From NCBI RefSeq assembly GCF_047948215.1, contig NC_134460.1:125005324-125069323 (forward strand): a stretch of 64,000 nucleotides of DNA, given 5' to 3'. The notes beneath the pieces were generated by a model. The model made no database searches, was not told where the DNA came from, and was given only the letters and a program-made list of their open reading frames with translations. Source of the stretch: Lycorma delicatula. Lineage: Eukaryota; Arthropoda; Insecta; Hemiptera; Fulgoridae. The translations under genes were made by a program, and so were the position numbers. Position 1 is the first letter of the stretch; every line of letters begins with the position of its first letter. This document shows positions 47,254 to 59,449 of this stretch, one piece after another.

Positions 47254-47661
47254 GTTTGGAGCGTAGCTTTATATGGACGTGAAACTTTGACGATCGGAAT
47301 ACCTGAGAAGAAAAGATTAGAAGCTTTTGAAATGTGGTGCTACAGGAGATTGTTAAAAATCAGATGGATGGATAAAGTGACAAATGAAGAGATGTTGCGG
47401 CAAATTGATGAAGAAAGAAGCATTTGGAAAAATATAGGTAAAAGAAGAAACTGACTTGTAGGCCACATATTAAGGCATCCTGGAATAGTTGCTTCAATAT
47501 TGGAGGGACAGATAGAAGGAAAAAATTGTGCAGGCAGGCAACATTTGGAATGTTTAAAACAAATTGTTAAGGATGTAGGATGTAAAGGGTATGCTGAAAT
47601 GAAACGACTAGCGCTAGATAGGGAATCTTGGAGAGCTGCATCAAACCAGTCAAATGAATGA
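47254..47661 (+). pseudogene. LINE endonuclease-reverse transcriptase, C-terminal domain
   Basis: One frame of 136 codons, broken only by a TGA where a Trp codon is likely: VWSVALYGRETLTI, KKRLEAFEMWCYRRLLKIRW, VGHILRHPG, then AGRQHLECLKQIVKDVGC, DRESWRAASNQS and a final stop. This is the C-terminal region after the reverse transcriptase in a common insect LINE type (RTE/CR1-like; clade not certain). The catalytic domain is missing upstream. A related reverse-transcriptase piece lies 4 kb away at 51.6-52.2 kb on the same strand but in the wrong order to be one element. Confidence 0.78.
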
Positions 47662-49212
47662 ACACAAAAAAATCATATTGATATTTTATCTCACAAATTT
47701 ATGTGTTTCTATAACGCAACTTTCTGAGGTATTTTACTCATTGAGGATGTCAGATTTTCAGGTCTTACCTTGTACCCAATAATATAATAATTATTCTATT
47801 AATTCATTTTCTCTTATTTACTTTTCTAATTATGTATTTATTAAAATCATTGAAATAATTGTTTATTTATTTAAAAGATATACAAAATTTTCAAAACGTT
47901 CAATGTGATGAAAGTTCAATGTTTGTGAATAACATTAAGTTATTTATGTTAGTTGCATGCCGCAGAGATAAACCTGTCTGTTGTTCTATCTCAATATCGA
48001 CCATCTGTTGGTCACACAAATGTATGACCTACAATGTACCGAATAGGTCGTATTGGTCAATAGCATCTTGATTCATTATTGTATGTATAGCGTGTTGGGT
48101 ATCGGTAAGTGAAGTTTGCAGGTAGCCTACTTGAAGGGAGTACATGCATACAATAATAATTCATGCCACGTTGGGAAAATTAATTGATTGATTAGTTAGG
48201 ATATACGACAGAGATAGATAGATATAGGTTGAGTTATTGTTTGAAGGGGCGATTGGGGTGGTGTTGAGATGTTAGTTATAGGCTATAGGCTATATCGTAG
48301 TGTAGTTTGATTAACATTATGTAGAGGTATCTCCCGTACGTGTAGCTAGGCATTAGGTCTTCCATACCTTACAGAAACTAATTGATTTACACTTACCACT
48401 TACATTTCTATATTAAAGGATATCCTTAGAATTAATTCTGCTTACCTGTCATTAATTATAATTTGTAATTAAAATATGTTTTCTTTTAAGTTAATTATAT
48501 ATACTTTATTCTACATAATTTAAATAATTAAACATTTTATATTAATATTTTTCTCAATAAATTTTTATACGGTTCATTTTTTTTGTTTTTGAATGAAATA
48601 AAATTAACAAAAAAAATCTGCTTTAAAAAATGCAATAGAAAAAAATTACTTTTCAGTTCATGTAAAATTTCAATTTATTGAAGGCGGCCTCAGTTAAAAA
48701 AAAAAAAAAACATACTATTACTAAATAATTTCTAACGCTTAATCTTCACTTCAAAATTGGAACATTTAAAAAAGCATTGAAAAAATCAAATCGGCATTTC
48801 TTTTACATGATTATTTAAAAGAAAATAACAGCTTCAAATATTTTATTTCTTTCTTTATTTTTCCAAAATATCGGCAATGAATTGCATAACTTTCCGGGCT
48901 TCACCTTTCAAGTAGGAAGTGGAAAAACTTTCGCTAATTTAATTTTTTTCTAGAAATACTAGACTAAGCTCTATTAAAAATATTAAGATTTTTACATTTT
49001 AAATGCAATGAATAACTTTGGAGTAAGTTTTAAATTTTAAATAATTTTAAAAACATTAAATAATATACCACAGATCATTGGAATGGGATTGTCAAAAACA
49101 TTTTATAGTGGTTTGAAGGCCTATTGATGTAAAATATAGAATTAAAAAACTTACCATTAACTCCTCTTCTGAAGCAAAAATTAGCTAAAAAATATACATA
49201 TATACATATATA
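47662..49212. other. AT-rich intergenic sequence
   Basis: No gene recognised. The patch at 47.95-48.35 kb is less AT-rich and unassigned. Confidence 0.5.
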
Positions 49213-49649
49213 CAGATGGCTTTAAAATGGTGTGTTGGCTATACTTTTTCGGATTCTACTTGTAAACTAAACAAAAAATATCCTTAGGAAAAATGTCAAT
49301 TTCTCCTTCGTTCTCCCCCTGTCTACCATTTTGTTACTTTTATGTAAAAATTTATATCTCAAGTTCGAATGGACGAATCACATTAATATTTGTTAAGCGT
49401 CTTGTCTTGGTAATAAAGTTTTAAAATTAGCAAAAAATCATGACTTAAATATCTGCGCGAATTACAAAATGGCAGCCATGCTTATTTTCCAATCCGTTAT
49501 ATCTCCATAAATATTAGTTTTATCAAAATGTACGTTATTTGATAAAATATTAAGCTTTTTATTTTGAATAAAATGAGATTTTATTTTCTAAAATCGGTTA
49601 ACGAATAGCCGAGTTATAGAAGAAAATTGATGTAATTTTGTGTTTTCTC
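49213..49649 (+). mobile_element. Solo long terminal repeat end of the mariner-type transposon
   Basis: It begins cagatggctttaaaatgg and follows the 8976-9450 end (acaaaaaatatccttagg, ggacgaatcacattaatatt, aatccgttatatctcc, ttaacgaatagccgagttat) to ttttgtgttttc. It then stops abruptly against SINE2 sequence. No transposase or second end. Confidence 0.85.
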
Positions 49650-49889
49650 GAAGTCAAGAGTTCTAAGGTTTAAATCCTAGTAAAGGCAGTTACATTTATA
49701 CTGGTTTGAATACTACATCGTGGATACCTATGTTCTTTGGTGGTTGAGTTTCAATTAGCCACACATCTCAGGAATGGTCGAACTGAGACTGTACAAGACT
49801 ACACTTCATTTACACTCGTACATATCATCCTCATTCATTCTTTGAAGTAATATCTGAACGGTAATTCCCGGAGGCTAAACAGAAAAAAA
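49650..49889 (+). mobile_element. SINE2, 5'-truncated copy with extension
   Basis: Starts inside the tRNA-like part (cgaagtcaagagttc), then gtttaaatcctagtaaaggc, the full body and gaggctaaacag plus A. It abuts the transposon end with no spacer. Confidence 0.85.
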
Positions 49890-49983
49890 GTGTTGGCCCT
49901 AAAGAAGAATTGAGAGGAAGTTAATCGTGTTTGAAAATAAAGTCCTGAGCCTTGCACAACAGGCTATGAGGTATGATATTGTC
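49890..49983 (+). repeat. 94-bp SINE2 extension, copy 2
   Basis: Partner of 44304-44397, same length and position. The sequence after it differs between the two copies. Confidence 0.85.
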
Positions 49984-51610
49984 TTCTTCTTGAGGATAAA
50001 ATAGAACAGGAAATAAGAAAAGCTTACGGATTCACTAGAATAAAATCGATAGCTATGGGAAAAAAATTTAATAGATGTGATAAGTGCTACAATTTTCATG
50101 ATCTTGTAAAGGATGAAACTGGACAGAGCGTAGGTAAAAGTACATATATAATATGCTCTTTTTTTTTATTTGGAGATTGAATCTGATGGTTAAATATAGA
50201 ACAGTAAAAAGCTTTTTGTAGAGGTCATGGATATTTCAGATCAGTTAAGATCATACTAAATAAGTAAACAAAATTAAACCTGAAGGAAAGTTATACAAAG
50301 TATCATGAAATGTAACTGCATACAATATAACTTCATCAAAGTAGAACTTAATTTTATTTTTTTACTTCTGCATTTTTTATTTTTATTCCATAAATGTTTA
50401 CTTTTATTACTTTTAAGTAGAACGTAAACAGATTCACAACTGTTTTTATGTTTAATCTTGGAAAAAAAGAACTTGAGCTGTAAATTCCATAAGTTTCTAA
50501 TTTTACTATTATTCTATTTAAATTCTTAAAAGTTTTACTCGATACAATTCTATTTAAATTAGCGTTTTTATTTTATTTTTTCAAATTTAAATGCCATTAT
50601 TAAATAGGACTATATAGAATTAGAATATTGTTTCAGATTAGAAGATATACTATGCATAATTTTTTTTAAATTATCTTTATCATTTAATTTTTCTTTTAAC
50701 TTTTCCTTTAAGCTTAAAGCACCTGATACAAGTTTCCTTAAGCAGCTTGACGACGATAAAATAACAGAGAAGCACTAACATCAGTTTCCAAGTCCCTTAC
50801 CCTCTCCTGTTTTATCTTACTAACATCTCCTATCATACAGTCTGACTGAAACTAAATTCTTATATAAAGACAGAAGGTTAAGTTTAAAGAACGCAGGTGT
50901 CGCCCTTATTTACTTTCACTTGGCGTATATTTAACTAGTGTATATAGGTTTTTTAAAACTCAGATATCTTATTATTGTAATTTAATGCGTAATATTTAAA
51001 ACACTTATTTTTTTTGTTTTTATAAATTTTTTCTTGGGTTATTTGTTTTACGGATAATTCTGTTTTTTGTTATATACCCTATCGTATTTTATTAAAGTTA
51101 TTGCAATTTCTGAATGTATATTTCCGTTTTATGCAGCACGTGTTACTAAATGAAATTTCTTTTTCTATAAAAACTACGTGGTACATTTTTTGTATCTTAA
51201 TGGAAAAAATGTTAAACGATTTTCTAATAAAATGGAAATTAGGTTTGTAAGTTGCCATTAGGTACATGACATTGATTTTTAAAATCTATTCATCATAAAT
51301 GTTTTTAAATGTAATTTTGCCAAAAGAAAAAAAGAATCTTAAATTGTATTATTTTATACTTGTAAGGAAATTAATTTTGGAAAGTACTAAGGCTTCGTTT
51401 TGTTGAATAAAAGATTCCCCTTTTCTTTGATTTACTTAAAGGATATAATGAAATTATATAGTGTGATCTACAAGAATAGTCTGTGACCTGAAGAGAAGAC
51501 TTTCTTATTACAACCATGTTTCCAATCATTAAAATGTATATTGCAACAAAGTGTAGAGATCATAGGAAAATTAGTTTAATTTTACATTTAAACAAAGAGT
51601 CTTACAATTT
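49984..51610. other. AT-rich intergenic sequence
   Basis: No recognisable feature. Confidence 0.5.
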
Positions 51611-52200
51611 TGAATATAAGACAGAGTAAAGAATTTGAACAAATGGTTTCAAAAAATACATATTCAAGAAAGGAAGATGTGCAGAAGATGCGATTTGACT
51701 CATAAGAATTATTGGTTAATGATATTAGTGACCTAGGTGAAAGATTAATTTTTGTTTTATATGGAAAAAACATTTAACTATGTCAAACGGGGCAAACTAA
51801 TTGAAATATTCGAAAGCCAAATAGTAGATTGGAGAGACTACGTATTAATTAAAGAATTTCATCTGAATCAAAAAAACTGCTTTGAAAGATGAACAAACAA
51901 AGTAATTTACCTGAGAACAGGAGTAAATGGAAACAATGTTGTCTCTCAATTTTGTTTAATATCTATATTGAATATATCAAAATGCTCCAAAAGAAGAATA
52001 AGAGATATAGGAAGATGGAAAATAAATCGGAAGGTAAATGAGGTTCACAGGTGACATTTTTTTGTTGGTTTTTGAAAGTGGAGATGAGACAGGATATTCT
52101 ACTGGTAATTTAATAATTAAAAGACATTATGACGGAATATGGAAGGAAAATAAATGTTTAGAAGCTGTGAGGATAAGCCCGTACATGTTTACATAAAATA
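51611..52200 (+). pseudogene. LINE reverse transcriptase fragment
   Basis: Decayed reverse-transcriptase core, in several frames: FKKGRCAEDAI and LIRIIG (finger region), then GKLIEIFESQIVDWRDYVLI, then LRTGVNGNNV, then RFTGDIFLLVFESGDE at about 52040, where the FADD catalytic motif has become FTGD. NVMEGK-like ends are lost. Same LINE type as 47254-47661. Many stops and frameshifts. Confidence 0.6.
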
Positions 52201-53396
52201 AGGAAGAAATGAACTAGTAAAACAGTATAGTTATTGAAGTACTATATAACAGAGGAATTCGGAAAATTAAATAAAAACTAGAATAACAAAAGCATATTTA
52301 CAAGCATACATGCATAGAATTACATATGCATATTTACATGCATAGAATTTAAAGCATACTTTAAGGAAGCATATGAGAGTAGGAAAAAGTTTTTTTATTA
52401 AAATGGAGAGAGAAACTAGAAATGTCTCGTGAAATTTATATTCAGAGTAACCTCTTGTTTGAATTTTAAACATGAGTATTTACAAACAGGGTAAAAAGGA
52501 AGAATGGGGGAAACGGAGGACTTCCAACAAAAAAATAAATAAAATAAAGTGGACAAGAAGGGAAAAAATGAAGAAGCAGTGAGTAAAGTGAACGAAAATA
52601 GAAGTTTAATCAGGATAAGACTTCTGAATTTCTGATTGGCTGGCTGATTTACATCCTAATAGGGGATTAATTAATTAGAATAGTGTAGAAGGATCAGCAG
52701 AAAATGGAAAGAAGAGAGTCCGGATAAAAGTAAAAATGAGGAACAATGGAGTACATAATATAAAGGACCTGCTTCAGAGCGGATTAAAATATTATGATAA
52801 GGGGTCGTATTCTGTAATTTTTGTCAGAATTCAAGAAGTTATGTTTTAGATCTTTTATGTAAAAAATCCAGGTTAAATTTAAAAAAATAAATCAGTTGAA
52901 CGTTGTGCATATACTTCAGTTTAAATTATCTGAGAATCAAAATCTCATACTTTATATATTAATTCTTTCGATTCGTACAATTCAGCATTATTAACGAATT
53001 ACATATTGGTTGAAATTATATATACATTGCAATATTTAAAATGTATGACCGCAGACAATTTACTGCGTTTTAACTCTTGATATGTGAAATAACTACAAAT
53101 AATAGTTTTAGGACTATTATAATTTTTCTTTGATCGTTTGTGTTATTATATTCATACTCAATCTCTGCAAATCCTTTAGGGAAGTATAAAGATGAGTGGC
53201 AGGCTTCATTCGACCTATATCTCTAAAACTACGAAATATGATGAAATATATTTTTATTTCTCCTAATAACGATTGATTTTCGCCATGATCTAATACTTGT
53301 TTCAATTAATGCTTCAAGGACCGACTGATTTAATAACCTTCTTCCTTTCTATTATATCAATCAGTTGGAATAAAATCTCTAAGCATTTCAAGTAGG
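52201..53396. other. AT-rich intergenic sequence
   Basis: A-rich on the plus strand to about 52.9 kb, perhaps more decayed LINE, but nothing readable. Confidence 0.45.
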
Positions 53397-53405
53397 CCGA
53401 AGGTT

Positions 53406-53569
53406 GGCCGGCCTCCGTGGCGCGAGTGGTAGCGTTTCAGCCTTTCATTCGGAGGTCCCGGGTTCGAATCCCGGTAAGACATGATATTTTCACATACGCT
53501 ACAAATCATTCATCTCATCCTCTGAAGCAATACCTAAGCGGTGGTCCAGGAGATTAAACCAAAAGGATT
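53406..53569 (+). mobile_element. SINE1, full-length copy
   Basis: tRNA-derived SINE with canonical pol III promoter parts: box A within cctccgtggcgcgagtggta and a perfect box B ggttcgaatcc. The body holds tacaaatcattcatctcatc and ctctgaagcaatacc, ending in agattaaacc plus A. The 9-bp duplication ccgaaggtt flanks it (53397-53405 and 53570-53578). No LINE partner with the same tail was found in the window. Confidence 0.88.
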
Positions 53570-53688
53570 CCGAAGGTTAAACTGATAATTTTTACGAATA
53601 ATTTCTGCAGTTTCAATGGAAAAATAACAAAATATGCATTTCAAACCCTTATCTCGATTTTTAAATTTCCTTAAATTGAATCTTTTTA

Positions 53689-54290
53689 CTTCCTTGTATG
53701 AACAAAAGGAAGTATTGTGATCGTGAAAAATTTCGGTTTTCAGATTTCAACGGAAATATCCAATTTGACTAGTTTCGGCGTGACGTCTGTACGTACGTAC
53801 CTATCTCGCATAACTCAAAAACGATTAGGCGTAGGATGTTAAAATTTTGGAATTATGACTGTTGTAACATCTATTTGTGCACCTTCCATTTTGATTGCAA
53901 TCGACTGAATTAAAAAAGCCCAAAATCAAAAAATATTTGGATTTTGGACTTTTTCTTAACTGCAGTAATAAGCCCTCATTGAGAGCTTTTCAACGATATA
54001 AGTGGTACTTAATTTCATTGGGTCCGGAGTTATAGCCAAATAAAATTTTAATTAATGAAACATTAGGATCTTACAAGAGAAGGCACATCGGTTCTAATCA
54101 AACTTCATCTCCTTTTTTTAACTTTTTTTTTTAAATTTATTTTTTAACATTTTTTTAAAATGAAATATACCGATTTATTAATAAAATTATTAACCCGTGA
54201 TTGTAAAAAAAATTACAATAATTATTCAATAACAATAATAAAAAAAAAAAAATTAAGTTATTAGTGAAATAAATTTTTTATACTTTTAAG
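53689..54290 (+). repeat. Dispersed repeat family D, copy 3
   Basis: Opposite orientation to copies 1 and 2. Begins with the hairpin acttccttgtatgaacaaaa-ggaagt, then gatttcaacggaaatatcc, gactagtttcggcgtgacgt, aaaacgattaggcgtaggat, ataagccctcat, and fades in AT-rich sequence. Confidence 0.78.
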
Positions 54291-54715
54291 AATGTGTATA
54301 TGTAACAGAGTTGGTGAAACATCTGATCATTTAATATTAATTGAAAACTATAATTTAGAATCGTATTAATTTTGGATTTTCTATTTTAATTCTATTTAAT
54401 TACTCTGAAATTTCCGTGTAATTTTATCTGCATTAAAGTTAACTACAGATTGACTGAAAAGTAGGCCTATACAAGAACAACATATACTCCTACACTGAGG
54501 TATACATGCCCGATCTTTATAAATTGCAAAAAATTCGTATGTTGTAGTTCATTGCTCCTCTGATATTGTCGGATAATATTCCCTAATTTGGAGTTGATCA
54601 TCAATTCGTTTGTTTTTTGTTGCCAATCATTTAATCGCTCTTTGGTTTGATATAATTCTTCGATAGAAAATTTGAAAACTACAGAAAGTGAACACACATT
54701 AAGATCAGATCTCTC

Positions 54716-54840
54716 ATTCCTTTTACAACCACCAACATTTAACTGCTCAAACTTCCTTCAGCTAAATGGTAGAATTATTTTCTTCCGAGAATTACGTAAT
54801 TATTTCAACATATAGTAACTTTACCGCTATTGCTATATAA
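54716..54840 (+). repeat. ~125-bp direct repeat, left copy
   Basis: Nearly identical to 55686-55814 apart from a 6-7 bp gap and a few substitutions (ccttttacaaccaccaacat, ctcaaacttccttcagctaa, ttttcttccgagaattacgt, agtaactttaccgctattgc). Confidence 0.9.
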
Positions 54841-55250
54841 AGATAAAAGAAAATAATTGGGAGCGGTTAAGTCTATAAAAAACTGCTAGTTGGAAAAAAT
54901 CGGTATTGGAATAGTGAATGATATATCTCCTTTTTTGTAGATGCTCAGACTGTCACGTTTTTTAGACATTTAATTATTTATAGATAGGTAAATGTTCACA
55001 TTTCGAACATTTAATAGATAGGTAGTACCTTATAAAGAAGTAAAATGAAGATTAATTAATAAAATGACGACAGTGCATGTTATTATTTTAGTAAAAACTT
55101 ATCTATTTATTTTAACATAAAGAGTTTATTCAGAAAGTATTTATATTTATCGTAATATTTTACAAATTGTTTTGAATTGTGATAACGAAATCGTTTAGGA
55201 AAAATGGAAATAAAAGCAATCGAATTTTAATGTTTTCCGGTATAGGAAGA
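54841..55250. other. AT-rich intergenic sequence
   Basis: No recognisable feature. Confidence 0.5.
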
Positions 55251-55685
55251 AGGCTACTTTATGGAGTTGTGCAGTATTTCGTATGATATAAGAGGGTCTT
55301 GCGTTGAGTGCTTGGTTTGGGTGGGAAGTGATGAAATGATGGTCTGCCGGGTGTTTGAGGATCGAATAATAGAGGGGGGGAGGGCGGTTGAGTGGGCGAA
55401 GAAAGGTTTAGAGCTGAATACGGTCGGTGTGTGGATGGTGATGGAAACAGGGAGGATGTTTAGTTTTTTGCTAGAGAGAGCATGTGTATGTGTGTGTTTG
55501 TGTGTGTATGGTGGCGCCATTATTGGAGAAGATGATTGCTACCTCCTCAACTACTACTGCTACCATCACTTCCCTTCTCTGTCTTCGGTACCTCATATTA
55601 AAGAACAAGTGCCATCCTCTTTCATCCCTCAAAACTCTCTCTCTTCCCCTTTTTCTACATAAGACCGAACCCAAAACACTCTCAT
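55251..55685. other. GC-richer, strand-asymmetric segment with unknown frames
   Basis: G-rich on the plus strand to about 55480, then a TG repeat, then C/T-rich to 55685. A plus frame of 133 codons starts at 55261 and overlapping minus frames run from 55520 and 55674. None resembles a family, and several frames stay open because of composition. Possibly a foreign low-copy insert or an exon/promoter. I cannot say which. Confidence 0.35.
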
Positions 55686-55814
55686 CCCTTTTACAACCAA
55701 CAACATTTAACCACTCAAACTTCCTTCAGCTAACAATTAATGGTAGAATTATTTTCTTCCGAGAATTACGTAATTATTTCAACATATAGTAACTTTACCG
55801 CTATTGCTATATAA
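55686..55814 (+). repeat. ~125-bp direct repeat, right copy
   Basis: Partner of 54716-54840, about 970 bp away in the same orientation. Confidence 0.9.
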
Positions 55815-56634
55815 GCTTGTTATTTCCTTTTTTTTAAGTATTCTTTTACCTGATGTTTTCCAATTTTATTTTTCCTTTTTACTGAAGCCTATTTGTGAAT
55901 TTTTTTTTCTTCTTGCATACTATAACAAAAATTAATCCTTTTTTCATCTCCTGAGGTTTTTCCAATGGTTAATTTCGATAAAATCTAAAAGTAATTAAAA
56001 GCTTTTAATTTACGGGTTTTTTGTTTTAGTAGATTAAATTTCTGTTTGAAAGTGTATACAAGTATTATATTCCCTCTGAAAGCTGATATAAATCTCAACA
56101 ATGTTTTTTATCAGTCGTTATAAACTTTATATAACTAATTTATATATACCACGTCAACAGTTATTAGTCGAATAACAGAGGCAATATAAATTGTCCTTTG
56201 ACTTTTTTTGTAGATGTACAAGCAGTGTTGCGTGGTCATTTCCCTTCACCAGCTATTATTAAACAGATCGATGTTTAAGAGAGAAGCGAATTATAGGAAG
56301 ACTGTGATCCTACTGGCCATATAGAAGAAGAAAAGTTAGAAAAATTCTAATTTTATTTAGAAAAAGTACATTACTATATTTTTCAGAAAAGTACTTGTTT
56401 AATGTAAACGAAAACTATATTCGTTTTTGGTGATTTAAAAAGTTTGTAAAAACGCAATTTACTGTTAAAAATTGTTGTTAAAAAAAAAACTGAAAATTAC
56501 AGAACAATTGAAAAATAAAAATTACTTAGACAATATTTTTTTTAATAACAGAAATTCAATAAATTATTTGAAAATTTATTATTTCAAAGTTGGCCATAAC
56601 ATCAGCTGATTTACAATGAGCAATACTATATTAC
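55815..56634. other. AT-rich intergenic sequence
   Basis: No recognisable feature. Confidence 0.5.
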
Positions 56635-56786
56635 TCTTCTTCTTTTTTTTTTGTTTAACTTCCAGTACCACCGTTATGTATTGCTTCAGAGGATGAGATG
56701 AACGATTTGTAGCGTGTGTGAAAATGACCGGGATTCGAACCCGGGACCTCTGGATGAAGAGGTCCGAGACGCTACCACTCACGCCA
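56635..56786 (-). mobile_element. SINE1 copy
   Basis: The plus strand shows the reverse complement: a T run, cttccagtaccaccgttat, gcttcagaggatgagatgaa, cgggattcgaacccggg (box B) and gctaccactcacgcc (box A). The first ~10 bp of the head are missing. A 14-bp duplication with two differences flanks it (caatactatattac 56621-56634; caatattgtattac 56787-56800). Confidence 0.85.
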
Positions 56787-56800
56787 CAATATTGTATTAC

Positions 56801-57174
56801 TGTTTAAATCATTCTGTGAGGTAAACTAATTACATCGGGGGTACTGTGAATTGTGCTGTGGTTAGCGAAGGTTTTCTGTGAATTTTAGTTTGAACGTGAT
56901 CCGTTTGCCATTGAAGTAATGCCGTATTTAGGAATACGCTGATATGGTATTCATTTTGAGCGTAATGGTAATGCTACAGCATTTTTGAACATTTATTACA
57001 AATTGTTATGTATAATGAACTTTAGTCTAGTGTACTGTTTCTAAATAAAATTCGAATTTTTCTAATTTATTTTGTTTTATTCAACTAATCAAAATTAAAT
57101 TTTCTTCAAGTCTTGTTTAAAAATTTTATTTGTTTATTACCCATTATTTAACGAATGTATTGCTCATCAAACAT
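56801..57174. other. AT-rich intergenic sequence
   Basis: No recognisable feature. Confidence 0.5.
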
Positions 57175-57750
57175 AAAAAAACAGGGCTTTTAACACCAAT
57201 TTATTGGTTTTTACCCAAGATTTTTTCAAATATTACTGCAGATACAGTTCTTTCTTTCTTTTTCCTGTTTAGCCTCCGGTAATTACCTTTCAGATAATAC
57301 TTCAGAGGATGAATGAGGATGATATGTATGAGTGTAAATGAAACGTTGTCTTGTATATTCTCAGTTCGACCATTCCTGAGATGTGTGGTTAATTGAAACC
57401 CAACCACCAAAGAACACCGGGATCCACGATCTAGTATTCAAATCCGTGTAAAAATAACTGACTTTACTAGGACTGGAACACGCAGATACAGTTCTGGGAT
57501 CTATTTCATTTGATTTTTCAAGTGAAAAACCCAAAGAAATAACTAATTCCGCTCCTTAATTAACGTTCTAAAAATTTCAGTACTATCTCATATCATCGTG
57601 GTTGCTGAAATCAGAGCGAAATCTTTTACTAGCCGTAACTCACAAACGAAGTATTTTAGGACGTATGTTTATATGGAATTTTTCCATTATCTTTACGAGT
57701 AGAATAGGTTATGAAATTCCCAAAATAAATTCGTGATACACTCTGTATAA
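57175..57750 (+). repeat. Dispersed repeat family E, copy 2 (SINE-filled)
   Basis: Matches 2370-2690 in order: aatttattggttttt, gttctgggatctattt, cttaattaacgttctaaaaa, gagcgaaatctttt, agaataggttatg, cactctgtata. It is split by the SINE2 below. Confidence 0.7.
57252..57481 (-). mobile_element. SINE2, 5'-truncated, minus strand
   Basis: Reverse complement of SINE2 from its 3' end (ttcctgtttagcctccggta) to ctttactagga just short of box B. Bracketed by the perfect 14-bp duplication gcagatacagttct (57238-57251 and 57482-57495), inside family E. Confidence 0.92.
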
Positions 57751-59449
57751 TAATGCAATGTTTAAAGTGTGTTATACCATAGTAACCTTGAGTTTGAATT
57801 ATGTGTTATGCTGTTAGAAATTTTGAACGCCCAACTGCTTAAATTATAATGTAACAGTCAGCTGTGGTATATCGATTTTGTGCAGAACGGCGTGTTCTTA
57901 ACGAGGTGAAAACCACGAAAAGCTTACCACAAATAGCAGTTGATGATTTTCTCTCTATTGAAAATGCTCGCTTATCATTTTGCCACGAATAAGAGCTATC
58001 GTACCACGCTCTATAATTTATATTTGCGGAATACGTTTTAGGTTATTACAAATATTAAATTAATTTTATTAGGGCTTCATTTCAAGAATTATTACTGAAG
58101 ATATTTATTTTATCAGTTTAACGTTCCAGATTCTTTGTTCATTATTAAGGTTTAATTCTTTTGGCACTTGATTTATGCTGGTTCAAATTCACATCATTGG
58201 ATACGTAACGATTAAAAGTAATTATTATACGTTAATTTAGCTGTTACTAAGTGTATTTTATTATAATTTTTAACTTGGAGGAATATTTTTTTTTAATAAT
58301 TTTTCAATTAATAAATGTTCAATGATATGTATTTAAGAATAAGGAAATAAAATTTCATAATAAAGGATTCATTTTTAATTCGATTAATATTAATTGAAGC
58401 TGAATTAAAGAAGATTTAATAAAAATAAGAAGATATATTTATAACTTTTATTGGAAAATAGTTTTTATAAACGTAACCGCTTGAAATGATAAACTGTAGT
58501 GGAGAAAGAAGTACTAAAAGGATGTTGCCATCCCTCATTTTTTTATTTATGCATTGTACAGGCAATAAAGAAAAAGCCGATGCTTAAATAAATGTTCAGA
58601 ATTAAAAGCAAATAAAAATTTCAATATTCGTTATGATTTATGAATGACTTAACCTAGGAATGACATGAATGACATTCACTGGTAAAGTGAATAATTCATT
58701 TAATACAGATAATAAAATGTGTTACTTAAAGGAAGCGTTATGAAAAAAATAAAGTGATATCTGTTATGATAAAACAGTATTATTCTTATATGAAATAGTG
58801 AAGCTACAGTAGCATTATATAACATGTCATTCATCTCAGTTTTTTTCGTATTTTAAAAATATACATTACAAAATATTTACACGTGTTATACTGAAATGCG
58901 AATATTTTTATATATCTTTGTAAAAGTAAAAAAGTAAATGATAACAACTTATTATTTATTGGGTATGAAATTAACATAATCTATAAGTATGAAAAAATCC
59001 TTTTAGCTCACCATATTCTATAAAATTATCCAAATTACAAAGGATAAGTGATGGAAGAAAGAAGTAAGCAGCTTAGGACAGTTTCAACTGATCGATTTAG
59101 AGATTTTTTTCTCTCGAAATTTTATTTACAATCTGTTTCATTCACGCAGAAACCATAAGCAAGTTGCATCATAATAATCACATGGAAAGGAGATTCCGTC
59201 TAAATCCCTTATTGAAATACTTTAGAAAATCTTATTCGGTGTATTCTTATATACCTTGATTAAGTCCAAAAAACAACACTATGAACAACACAGTAAAAAA
59301 TAAATTTCAAAACAACTACAATTAACAAAGAAAACTTAAATAGAAATTAAATGAAGAAACAGTGAAAGCATTATCAACTAGCTTCCAAAAACATACTGAG
59401 ATGTTGTACAACGCTCAACAGATGAAGTTATACCTAGACTATCACTAAG
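57751..59449. other. AT-rich intergenic sequence
   Basis: No gene recognised. The patch at 57.84-58.02 kb is less AT-rich but unassigned. Confidence 0.5.

Noticed and set aside
53406..53480. Possible real tRNA gene (good box A and B)
   Set aside because: The tRNA-like head is followed by the same non-tRNA body as other dispersed copies and has a target duplication, so it is a SINE.
54467..54697. 76-codon minus-strand frame with a moderately gene-like composition
   Set aside because: No recognisable family. It lies next to a duplicated non-coding block, with no supporting splice or promoter signals.
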